Shown piece after piece: positions 1-9,800 of a stretch of DNA of 64,000 nucleotides. The notes under the pieces were generated by a model that made no database searches, had not been told where the DNA came from, and saw nothing but the letters and a program-made list of their open reading frames with translations. The DNA is from Niabella insulamsoli. GTDB taxonomy: Bacteria; Bacteroidota; Bacteroidia; Chitinophagales; Chitinophagaceae. Numbering within the stretch: the stretch's first letter is position 1; every line of letters begins with the position of its first letter. The DNA is taken from contig NZ_CP190246.1 of NCBI RefSeq assembly GCF_039652435.2, positions 3,348,001 to 3,412,000 on the forward strand. The letters run 5' to 3'. A program made the translations under genes and the position numbers.

Positions 1-5
1 GCAGT

Positions 6-3000
6 ATGGCTGACCAAGAAAGCGAAGATCTGTTTCAGAAAATACTGAAAATATTCTACGATATTTTAAAGCCCGCCATCGAGATGTTTGGCGACGACCA
101 GGCCCGTGTAGAGCTGTTGGGATCTTTAGGATTAAACGCTGACGGCGGTGGCACTGGTGCGCCCGCGACCGGTGGCCTGCAGGCATATATCGACAAAGCA
201 GACAATGAGGTAGACCCCTTCATGCTAGCCGGCGCAATTGCCGATCTCACCTCGCTCATTATGGGCATTGCAGGCATCATCGAAGCAGCGGTTAACGCCA
301 GCGATGAAGAAGAAGAAAGAACGGCCGGAGAAATTGTAACCGCGCTACTCAACTTGCTGACACTCGATTATATTCGCCGCCGCAAGCCCGCTTTTCATGC
401 GGTAATCGAATTGCTGAACACTTTGGATAAAAACGCCGTAGCAGCGGGCGGCTCGGCCAATTTTATTACGGATTATATCGGCGGCTTCTTTAAAAAACTG
501 GGCAAAGGGCTCGATGACACGGAAGGCGCCACTGCTTTATCGGATGCGCTTTTTCTGATCATTGCGGGCGGGTTGTTCTATCTAGATCATTTCTTAAGGT
601 CCAAAGGCGTTCACGGCCTGGTCATCAGTTCCAACTATGGCTACGAAGGTGTTTCATCAACTGAAACACCCATTGCCGATGCCATTTCCAATCGCACGCT
701 AACCTTTGGTGTAGAAGTGAAACCGATTAGCGCCGAAACGGGAACCGATGATACAACTACCGGTTCAGGAAAGGGTTTTGGAACGATGGTATTTGCACCG
801 AAAGACCAGGGTGGCGTTGCCTTTGTTTCAGAGCTCTCGGCCAATATTGATGGCAATTTTAATTTCGATGAAAATAAACATACCATCGAATATAAGCTAG
901 CCGGCGACGGCCTGTTTCGCATCGGAACCCTGCCGGAAGCCGCTGCAGGCGAAAACAATAAGTTCCTCATCAGCTATGCTTACAATGCCGAAAGGCCTAA
1001 AATGATCGCGCTGCTCGACAAACCGGCGATCAAATTCGCAATCGGCACCGCCAAGCTGGGCCTTGTTGTTACACCGGAGGATATTGTGGTGAAAAGTGTG
1101 TTGAACATCCATTACGAGTTTAGCAAGGGAGATCTGAGCGGCTTCCCGTTTGACTTATTACCCGATGACATCAAAGACAAATTTCCGCTGGGTATTGGGT
1201 TTTCGCAAAAGAAAGGATTTTTTGTGGACGGCGATGGGAATATCGGAACCGGCGAAAAATCCGGAAGCAGAGCGCTGGCGCCCGCTTCGAGAGGCCCTGT
1301 TGAGGAAATCGTTGCGAAGCTGCTGAATGCGTTGAACAAACAAATGCCTGTTCATCTTAATCTCGGCGATATTGTTGGCATTGAAATGCTAACCATTAAG
1401 GTTAATGCCGACCCGCAGCTTGCTAATTTTCAACTCGAAGTTTCCATCGACTTTTGGATCAAACTCGGATCAGTCATTACCATTACCATCAGCCGACTGG
1501 GCATGACTCTGAATGCGCTGAAGCTCGATAATAACGGCGGCATTTTGGGCTATGATTTAAAACCCGGTATCAAATGGCCGACGGGCGCAGGCATCAGGGT
1601 AAATGCGGGCGTTGTTACGGGCGGAGGTTTCTTGTATCTCGATCCGGACAAAGGCGAATATTTCGGAGCGCTTGAACTTTCCTTTAAAAACCTCTTTGAT
1701 CTTAAAGCGGTTGGCATCCTCAACACCATCATGCCCGACGGCTCTAGAGGCTTTTCATTGCTGATCATCATCACTGCCGAATTTTCACCCGTTCAATTGG
1801 GCTTTGGCTTCACGTTGATCGGCATCGGCGGGCTTTTGGGCGTGAACCGCAGGGCCGAAGTAGAAGCCTTGCGTGTGGGCCTGAAAACAAATGCGATCAA
1901 AAGCGTTCTTTTCCCCGAAGATGTGGTCGGCAATATCAATCGTATCATCAGCGATATCAAACAAATATTTCCGATTCAACAGGATTCGTTCCTGATCGGC
2001 ATTATGGGAAAAATCGGCTGGGGCACGCCCACATTGATTTCCATAGAATTGGGTATCATCCTTCAATTGCCTGAGCCAAAAATTTTAATTCTCGGCGTGG
2101 TAAAACTGGCCCTGCCCACAGAAGAAACGGCGCTGGTAAAGATACAGGTCAACTTTCTCGGCGTTATCGATTTTCAAAACCAGTTCTTATATTTCGAAGC
2201 CGTTCTTTTCGATTCGCAACTGGTTGGCTTTCCGCTCACAGGTAGCATGGCGCTGGTGGTGGCCTGGGGCGATGCCAGCACTTTCGGATTAAGCATCGGC
2301 GGGTTTCATCCCGATTTTAAAGACTATCCTGTTGTGCCCACTTTGCCCGGCGCTTTCCGCGAAATGGACCGCATCAGCCTTCAGCTGCTGAGCGGCGATA
2401 ACCCGCGGTTGGGCATTGAGTGTTATTTTGCGGTAACCTCCAATTCCGTTCAGTTTGGCGCAAAAGCAGAATTACTGGCAGAAGGGCCAATGGGCTTCAA
2501 TCTCTACGGGATGCTCAGCCTCGATGTGCTATTCATTTTCGACCCCTTTAGCTTCAGTGTTAGGCTCGAAGCGACGCTGGCCATCAGGCGTAACCGCAAT
2601 GTACTGTTTGGCATCCATTTTCTTGGCGTGCTTTCCGGCCCCACGCCCTGGCATATCGAAGGAGAAGTTTCATTTGGAATATTGTTTGCCACCATTACGA
2701 TCGGATTTGAAAAAAGCTGGGGCGAACGCAAGCCTGAAATCGCAGCCGAAACCGAAGACCTTAGAGCCATTATTAATGCAGAATTAGGAAAAGCGTCAAA
2801 TTGGAAACCCATCATCCCGGACTTTAATAATATCCACATCACGCTACGTACTTTACTGGAAGATGAACAGGTTGATTTACTGATCCATCCTTTCGGTGCG
2901 ATCAGCTTTAGCCAGCGGGCGCTGCCACTGAATTTTAACATAAAAAAATACGGCAACAGAAAACCCGCCAATGAAGCTGAATCCAACTTTATTATCACCC

Positions 3001-3533
3001 AGGTGAAAATCGGAACGACTGCCCTTCCCTTTATTAAAAACGAAGAATCGTTCGCGGTGGGCAACTACCAACCCTTGTCGGAGGCCGAAAAACTTTCGAG
3101 AAAATCTTTTGAAAAACTGGAAAGCGGCGTTACCATCAATGATACAGGCAATTTACAACTCGCGGCCACCACGCTCGATTCGTCTGAATTGAATTATGAA
3201 CTTGATTATACCTACGACAATAATCCATTGCGAAAAAAACTGATGGTCAGGCTGCCACTGAGAAATTTCCAAAAAATGGTGCGCAACGCGGGGGCTGCGG
3301 GGTCGGCACTTTCCTGGAAAAATTCTAAAAAGAATCAACTCAACGCGCCGGTTCCCACCAGGGTTTCCGACGGAAAATATACGCTGGCTTCAAACGATAA
3401 TTTGAAGGAATGGGATCAAAATTTAAGAGCCGGCAGTTATGCGGAAATGATGCAATCATTTGATCATTTGATCCGCCAAAAACCTGAAATGGCCGACCAG
3501 TTGCAGGTAGTGGGCCTTCACGAACTTGTTTAA
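6..3533 (+). CDS. Giant DUF6603-like protein of unknown function
   Basis: The protein has 1175 residues and starts at the first ATG in the window, so nothing can be said about the upstream region. I recognise it only as resembling the DUF6603 group. No signal peptide is seen. The first 150 residues are largely helical, with a hydrophobic stretch near residues 75-95. Residues of about 480-910 are a long run of alternating hydrophobic and polar residues rich in Gly and Phe, as expected for repeated amphipathic beta strands. The C-terminal 250 residues are more polar. It is the first of four same-strand genes with gaps of 18, 30 and 12 nt, so it is probably part of one operon and one complex. 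No catalytic motif is visible. Function is unknown; a scaffold or hydrophobic-cargo carrier is only a guess. Confidence 0.85.
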   Translation: MADQESEDLFQKILKIFYDILKPAIEMFGDDQARVELLGSLGLNADGGGTGAPATGGLQAYIDKADNEVDPFMLAGAIADLTSLIMGIAGIIEAAVNASDEEEERTAGEIVTALLNLLTLDYIRRRKPAFHAVIELLNTLDKNAVAAGGSANFITDYIGGFFKKLGKGLDDTEGATALSDALFLIIAGGLFYLDHFLRSKGVHGLVISSNYGYEGVSSTETPIADAISNRTLTFGVEVKPISAETGTDDTTTGSGKGFGTMVFAPKDQGGVAFVSELSANIDGNFNFDENKHTIEYKLAGDGLFRIGTLPEAAAGENNKFLISYAYNAERPKMIALLDKPAIKFAIGTAKLGLVVTPEDIVVKSVLNIHYEFSKGDLSGFPFDLLPDDIKDKFPLGIGFSQKKGFFVDGDGNIGTGEKSGSRALAPASRGPVEEIVAKLLNALNKQMPVHLNLGDIVGIEMLTIKVNADPQLANFQLEVSIDFWIKLGSVITITISRLGMTLNALKLDNNGGILGYDLKPGIKWPTGAGIRVNAGVVTGGGFLYLDPDKGEYFGALELSFKNLFDLKAVGILNTIMPDGSRGFSLLIIITAEFSPVQLGFGFTLIGIGGLLGVNRRAEVEALRVGLKTNAIKSVLFPEDVVGNINRIISDIKQIFPIQQDSFLIGIMGKIGWGTPTLISIELGIILQLPEPKILILGVVKLALPTEETALVKIQVNFLGVIDFQNQFLYFEAVLFDSQLVGFPLTGSMALVVAWGDASTFGLSIGGFHPDFKDYPVVPTLPGAFREMDRISLQLLSGDNPRLGIECYFAVTSNSVQFGAKAELLAEGPMGFNLYGMLSLDVLFIFDPFSFSVRLEATLAIRRNRNVLFGIHFLGVLSGPTPWHIEGEVSFGILFATITIGFEKSWGERKPEIAAETEDLRAIINAELGKASNWKPIIPDFNNIHITLRTLLEDEQVDLLIHPFGAISFSQRALPLNFNIKKYGNRKPANEAESNFIITQVKIGTTALPFIKNEESFAVGNYQPLSEAEKLSRKSFEKLESGVTINDTGNLQLAATTLDSSELNYELDYTYDNNPLRKKLMVRLPLRNFQKMVRNAGAAGSALSWKNSKKNQLNAPVPTRVSDGKYTLASNDNLKEWDQNLRAGSYAEMMQSFDHLIRQKPEMADQLQVVGLHELV

Positions 3534-3551
3534 AAACATAAATCATTCATC

Positions 3552-6500
3552 ATGAGTTTTGCAGCATACAGATTTTTTTCGTGGGCGAGAAAAGGCATCG
3601 CAGCCAGTATTACTGAAAAAGACACACTGGGCGCCAGCGCGGGTGTGATGCTCGAGCGCGCGAAAGTGGCGGTCAACATAACGCTCAACAACACGCTTCC
3701 GGCGCCTACGCAAAACTTTACCCTTGTTGGGCCTGGCGATGTTATCGGTATTCACTCGGACATGATTATCAGAAATGAACCACGCGCAGGCGTATCGAAC
3801 TTCGAACCCAACTATCTCCCTTATATTGAATTTTATGACGAAGATTTTCCGTGGCGCTATACGCCTGCCAGCGCTGCAGGCGCAAATAATATGAGCCTGC
3901 GGCCCTGGTTAACTTTAATTGTTTTGAAAGAATCGGAATTTGAAGATACCGCGCTGCAAACACCTTTAAAATCGATTGTTGTAAAAAATATGGAAGCGCT
4001 ACAACCCATCACCGAACTGCATTTATGGGCGCACATGCATACCAATTTACAAAATGAAACATCGACACTTGAAACGTATATCGAAAGTTTGAAAGAAAAA
4101 GCGAAGGCGGATCCGGATGGAGTATATAGCCGGATCATTTGCCCGCGCCAGCTCGAACCCAACTTTATGTATCACGCTTTTTTAGTGCCCACTTTTGAAA
4201 CCGGGCGGCTGGCGGGCCTTGGGAAAGCCATTAAAGGCGTTCAGGCGCAAAAAGCGTCCTGGAGCGGCGACGCCTCCGAAATGGAATTTCCGGTCTATCA
4301 CCGCTGGCATTTCAGAACCGGCGCCAACTTTGATTTCGAAAGCCTGGTGAAGCTGATAGAACCCCGGGTAATGGATAAAAGAGTAGGCGTTAGGCCAATG
4401 GATTGCTCCAAACCCGGCTATTTCAAATTGGGCAGCAGCGATGAAATTCCGGCCACCAATCCTGTGTCGGTGTTGTTGGAAGGCGCCGTAAAAGCGCCAA
4501 CCGCCGAATCCACAAAAATTACGCTTAACGATTTCCATAGCGAAATAGGCCAACTGATCAACCTCAACAAAATCCAGTTAGAAGATCCCAATCAGGATCC
4601 GTATGTAACCATTCCCTTTTACGGAATGTATCATGCCATGCGCAAAAACCTGGCAAAACCCGGCGAAAAGCTCGTTCCGACTTTTAACGAAACTTCTGAG
4701 ATCTGGTACAACGATCTAAACCGCGACCCGCGCCACCGGGTGCCGGCAGGCTTTGGCGTTAAGGCTGTTCAGGACGGGCAGGAAAAATTTATGGATCAGG
4801 CATGGGAGCAACTGGCGGACGTTTTGGAAGCTAACAGAAAAGCAAAACTGGCGCAACTGATGGCTAACATCATGGATCGTGCTTACGATAAAAATGTTGT
4901 ACAACTTGAACCGGAAAAACTGTTGAATTTCACACGCATTGTTTCTTCAAAAATACTCGCCGCAAACTTCACCATCAAAAAACAAATTGCGGATAGTAAA
5001 GTCCCCGACGCCCTCATGATGCCCGCCATTCAGAAGCTGATGCGCCCCAATACGGCGCTGACACGCAGTCTTGAAAAAAACAGCAGGGCGCCGGTAAACG
5101 TCGCTGCCGTGGTAAAGGCGACTAACGTGCAAAACGGCATTACCGCCGCATCGGTAGATCATTTTAAAACGATTAGGGCCGTAGAAAACCTGGATACTAT
5201 CAAAGCGCCTGCAAAGATCACCGATCTAAAAATCTGGAGCCTGCAATCAAACCTGGACAAAACATCCATGTTTAATCTTCAGGAATACACCGGAGGTTTT
5301 CCAAAACCCACCTCCTGGAACACTGTTTTTAATCAAAACGTGCTTTTAAAAGCTGATGTTGTAAAACCTCCTGTGTTCACGCCCGTTACACCGCTGTCCC
5401 CTTTAAAACCCCGACCCGTAACACCCATCAAGCCGCATATCGTTACCGGCAACAATACCGTGCGCCCGGGCGTAGTCATCAAACCCAATGTAGTGGTAAA
5501 GCCCGATGTAGTGGTAAAGCCCGATGTAGTGGTCCGCCCCGATATTGTCGTAAAACCAGATGTGGTGAAGCCGCCGGTTTTTGTCAACGTTGCCAATAAA
5601 GATTATAAAGTAGCTTATGCCGACTATAATCTTCGCTTCAACTTTACGGAAACACCGGCCTCCAAACCCGTTGCAGATCTTCAAACGCTTGCGGGAAAAA
5701 CACTCGAAACCATCAAGCCTTCCACAGCCTACAAAAAGATGATCAACGGGCTGATCGCCTGGGGTGTCGGCACTTTCAAACCTCCGGTGGATGATATTTT
5801 ACCCGCAATGGCCTATCCTGATTTTCCGGCGCCTACCTATCAGTTACTGGTCGACCGCGACAAAGAATTGCTGCTACCCAATCTGCATTTGATCCAGCCC
5901 AATACTTTTTCTTTATTGAGGACCAATCAAAAATTTATAGAATCTTATATGACCGGCCTCAACTTTGAAATGGGCAGGGAATTATTGTGGCGCGAATACC
6001 CAACCGATATGCGCGGCAGCTATTTCCGCCAGTTTTGGGATGTCAAAGGCTTTATCACGCCGCAGTCGTCATCGCAGGACGCTGAAGCATTAAAAGATAT
6101 TGCGCCGATTCACAAATGGCCGGCAAACAGCAAACTTGGAAAAAACAATTCCCGCGACAAAGAAGGTGATGCGGAACAATTGGTTTTTGTGATACGAGGC
6201 GAGCTGCTCAAAAAATTTCCCAACACGGTCATCTACGCGCAAAAGGCATTTAAAAAAGATAATAAATGGTATATCAATACAGATCTGAACGACACCGATT
6301 TAGCCAAACAGGTGCGCTTTCCCTTGTACCAGGCCGAGCTGCCGCCCGACATTAAGCTGTTAGGTTTTGATCTGACGATCGAGGAAGCAGCAGGCACTAA
6401 GCCCGTTGCTGATTTTCAGAACAACAAAGAAGGTTGGTTTTTTATCGTGGCGGAAGTGCCGGGCGAGCCGAGGTTTGGAATGGATATAGCATTCAAGAAA

Positions 6501-6806
6501 ACCGAAGCGGGCGCACTGAGCTGGAACGACCTTTCCTGGGAAAATTTCAATGGCGCACCCATCCCCTTTGTATCTGGCGCAACGCCGCCGGCTGCGTTTC
6601 CGGTCCCCAATCAGGATAAAAAAGGAACCTGGGGCAGAAGCGCGGCTGATATGGCTTCCATCCTGCTACAGCGTCCCGTCATGGTGGCCATACATGCCAC
6701 CGAAATGCTCGACAAAGAAATTACTGAAAAAAGCAATGGCCTTATGCTCCACACCAACCTCGTGAAGGAATATATTCAATATAAGACCAATGTACTGAAC
6801 CGTTGA
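3552..6806 (+). CDS. Giant cluster protein 2, unknown function, with Pro-Val repeat linker
   Basis: This 1084-residue protein has no recognisable enzyme motif, signal peptide or membrane segment. Its N-terminal third contains a Gly-Pro-Gly-Asp turn (near residue 61) and a Tyr/Phe/Trp-rich segment around residues 90-120. Residues of about 596-676 form a low-complexity linker rich in Pro, Val and Lys, with a near-perfect 7-residue repeat (VVVKPDV) encoded by 21-bp units. The linker separates two larger globular-looking parts. It starts 18 nt after the preceding gene with no clear Shine-Dalgarno sequence, as is common in this phylum. The shared operon suggests it works with the three neighbouring giant proteins. 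Confidence 0.85.
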   Translation: MSFAAYRFFSWARKGIAASITEKDTLGASAGVMLERAKVAVNITLNNTLPAPTQNFTLVGPGDVIGIHSDMIIRNEPRAGVSNFEPNYLPYIEFYDEDFPWRYTPASAAGANNMSLRPWLTLIVLKESEFEDTALQTPLKSIVVKNMEALQPITELHLWAHMHTNLQNETSTLETYIESLKEKAKADPDGVYSRIICPRQLEPNFMYHAFLVPTFETGRLAGLGKAIKGVQAQKASWSGDASEMEFPVYHRWHFRTGANFDFESLVKLIEPRVMDKRVGVRPMDCSKPGYFKLGSSDEIPATNPVSVLLEGAVKAPTAESTKITLNDFHSEIGQLINLNKIQLEDPNQDPYVTIPFYGMYHAMRKNLAKPGEKLVPTFNETSEIWYNDLNRDPRHRVPAGFGVKAVQDGQEKFMDQAWEQLADVLEANRKAKLAQLMANIMDRAYDKNVVQLEPEKLLNFTRIVSSKILAANFTIKKQIADSKVPDALMMPAIQKLMRPNTALTRSLEKNSRAPVNVAAVVKATNVQNGITAASVDHFKTIRAVENLDTIKAPAKITDLKIWSLQSNLDKTSMFNLQEYTGGFPKPTSWNTVFNQNVLLKADVVKPPVFTPVTPLSPLKPRPVTPIKPHIVTGNNTVRPGVVIKPNVVVKPDVVVKPDVVVRPDIVVKPDVVKPPVFVNVANKDYKVAYADYNLRFNFTETPASKPVADLQTLAGKTLETIKPSTAYKKMINGLIAWGVGTFKPPVDDILPAMAYPDFPAPTYQLLVDRDKELLLPNLHLIQPNTFSLLRTNQKFIESYMTGLNFEMGRELLWREYPTDMRGSYFRQFWDVKGFITPQSSSQDAEALKDIAPIHKWPANSKLGKNNSRDKEGDAEQLVFVIRGELLKKFPNTVIYAQKAFKKDNKWYINTDLNDTDLAKQVRFPLYQAELPPDIKLLGFDLTIEEAAGTKPVADFQNNKEGWFFIVAEVPGEPRFGMDIAFKKTEAGALSWNDLSWENFNGAPIPFVSGATPPAAFPVPNQDKKGTWGRSAADMASILLQRPVMVAIHATEMLDKEITEKSNGLMLHTNLVKEYIQYKTNVLNR

Positions 6807-6836
6807 TATCATTTTGAAAAAATAAACACCCAACTC

Positions 6837-9800
6837 ATGGCAAGCTTTCAGGAACAAATCAATCATATAAAAAAACTGAGATCCGATTATCAGCGTACGG
6901 ATCAAACGACTTATGCTGACAAATTAAAGATTCAGAAAGGATACAAAGCAACGGATGAATCGAGCGCATTCAAACAGCTAAAAACATCAGAAGCCAGGTT
7001 GAAAAATAGCCGCATCAGCCTCAATGAAGCGATTAAAAAGCTGCACCTGCTCAATATTCGTTCACTAACAAAAGAGCTTAACGGCAAAGTGCCGGTGGTG
7101 ATGCTGCCAGTGCGTATTGAAACCCGATTCGTCAACCCACCCATCAGTTCGGTGCCTGAACTATGGATACGCATCTTCCCCGACGATATACATACCAACA
7201 CGCACGAACCCGCTATGACCCAAGGCGAAATTGATGCCGGCCAGGCTTACTGGACGGCCATGGCCGATGTGAGCAGCCAGCTTTCCCCGGATGAAAAAGA
7301 GGAAGCCAGAAAAAATATATGGTTAAAATTAAAAGAAACAGTTACCGGCGCCCAGCGCGCTATTTGGGTTGCAAAAAGCACCAAGCCCGTCAACTGGATC
7401 AATATGGACGCAACTGCCCCAACGCTTCAATTTCCAACTTATCCGGAAATAAAAACACACTCCTGGACACGCGCGCCCCAGACGCAGGCGCTTCCTGATC
7501 GCTTTGTGGTAACCATTTTTAGAAACGGAAAAAGCGTTCATGAACAGATCGGGAACATCATACCAGACACAGTTTTTCTCGGCCCCGATCCAATGGCTGC
7601 AGAAGAAGCCATTAAAAAAGAAGCGAACGACATACGGTTTAATGAAGACATCGATTGGCTGCAGCATTTTGATCGCGCCATTGAATTGGGACTCGGCATG
7701 AAAATAAGGCTTCAGCCGACCATGTTTGCTACAGGCAACAAACTGGAACGCCTCACCGTTTTGGGCCTCGCACATTCGGCTGATGCGGATAATGGTAAGA
7801 TGATTTTGGAAACGCTTTTTGAAAACCATCATTGTGCGTCGAAAGGCTTCTCCTTCTTAAAACAGGGAACGCCCACCAACAACACAGAGAAAGACGGGTC
7901 AGGTTACGTAAAAAATGAAGATCTTTTAGCCAGGGGATATTACACCGGCGCAAAGACGGGCAAAACAGCCGGATCAGACCTGGATTTGTTTACAAGAATC
8001 CTGGGCATAGATATCAGCCATTTGGATGAAGTCAATAACGGCGACCTCAGCGAGCACGCCCAGGCGCTCATGATGAACACGGCCTTATATGCCGCAACTT
8101 TGTCTTATTATTTTAATGAATTGATGGATCCTGTCATTAAGGAATCCGATGCGAACCTAATCAGGTCATTTTTTACAAATTATGTTTCGGCGCGAGGGCC
8201 GCTTCCCGCAATCAGGGTGGGCGACCAGCCGTATGGCGTTTTACTAAGCAGCGATTTAGACAGGTGGACTGAAACGAACTCGAAATTCTATACGGGTATG
8301 GCGCTTTGCCTAAACCGGCTGCAGCAGATATGGGATGGCATGGTGGCGGGCAAAGTGCCCTCGGTAGCAAAAGGAGGCGACACAGAGACGCTGCTGAAAA
8401 TATTGGGCTTGCATTCGGGATCGGTCGCTTTTCGTCAGCGGCTGGGCAACCTTCCCGACTTCAGTTATGCGCTGGGCAATATCAATATCAACAATCTTCA
8501 AAACGATGTACAGGCGCTCAACCACCGCATCGTTACATTCCTAAAATCGCTCGGGTTCGTATATGGAAAAGACAGTTTCTATCCGTTGATCAGCAACATG
8601 ATTTTCTATGACCGCACCACCCCGCTTTCCGATAAAAAACTGTTATTGCCCAATGTGGCCGGCGCGGAAAATGAGTTCTTGCCAGCGCTGCCCAAATCGG
8701 GTTTAAATTATATCGAATGGATGGCACAGAAAGCCACTGTGGCGGCGCTCGAATCCGTAAATTTTGACGGCGATAAACCGCCGCGCACGCTCCTGGCTAT
8801 CTGGCTAAGGCATGCGATGCTTACGGAACTGCGCCAGGCCGGAACGAAATTCTATATCAAAAACAAATTGCCCATTAACCTGGCCAGTTTTGAAAAAAGC
8901 CTTTACAATTTTGACAAAGCGGCGCCCGATCTTACCTCTTACGAACTGTTGAGGGGCGAGCCGCAAAAACTCGACCGGGTGAAGTTTGCCAATGTTCGCG
9001 GCAACCTGGGCGACTATCTGCTGGGTAAGTTCGTTGGAACCGAAAACAGGCAGCTATCTGAAATGAAAAAAGCCATGAGCGGCTTAGCGAAGCTTTCCAC
9101 CAAAACGCTGGAAAAAAACCTGCGTGATTTTGTGGACCTCTGTTCTTACCGCTTAGATGCATGGCAAACCGGATTATTCACACGGCGAGCGTTGGCCAAT
9201 CGCGCCGCCGCGCCAACCGGAGCTTACATTGGCGCTTATGGCTGGGTTGAAAACCTGAAGGCAGCAACCCACATCCCACTAGCTGCCGCTGCTGTGCCCC
9301 AACAATTAAAACCGTCGAATGGCATAGCTCCGATCAAACTGAAAGAAAATGCCGGCTTCACCCATGTGCCCTCATTAAACCATGCTACAGCTATGGGACT
9401 TTTACTGGCGGGCTATAAAAACCATGCGTCGCGTAGCAAAACCCAAGCCTTTAGCATCAATCTTTCCAGCGAAAGAACGCGGAATGCCCTAAGCCTTTTA
9501 CAGGGAGTGAGCAACGGCCAGTCGATCGAGGCGTTGCTCGGGTATCAGTTTGAACGGGCGGTTCATGATGCCACCACAAAAGGAATTGCCAATCTAAACC
9601 GCTACATCTATGAGTTTAGAAATAAATATGAAATACAAAATATTTCAGTTCCTCAACAAGGCGCTGCTGAAGCGCAGGAAACAATCGATTCCTATCCTGT
9701 TGTCAATGGATTAAAAATCATTAAAGCGAGCGTATCAGAAATCGGTACGCTGGTAGCCAACCAGGGCGACCGTACTGAAATTTTAAAAATAAGAGATAAG

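Noticed and set aside
2504..3064. Minus-strand frame of 186 codons inside the first giant gene
   Set aside because: It lies fully inside a well-supported long gene, has Ser/Leu-rich composition typical of a reverse frame, and has no promoter or neighbour support.
5333..5684. Two minus-strand frames rich in Thr/Gly and in Tyr/His over the Pro-Val repeat
   Set aside because: They mirror the tandem repeat of the large plus-strand gene in other frames. The low-complexity pattern is a by-product of the repeat.
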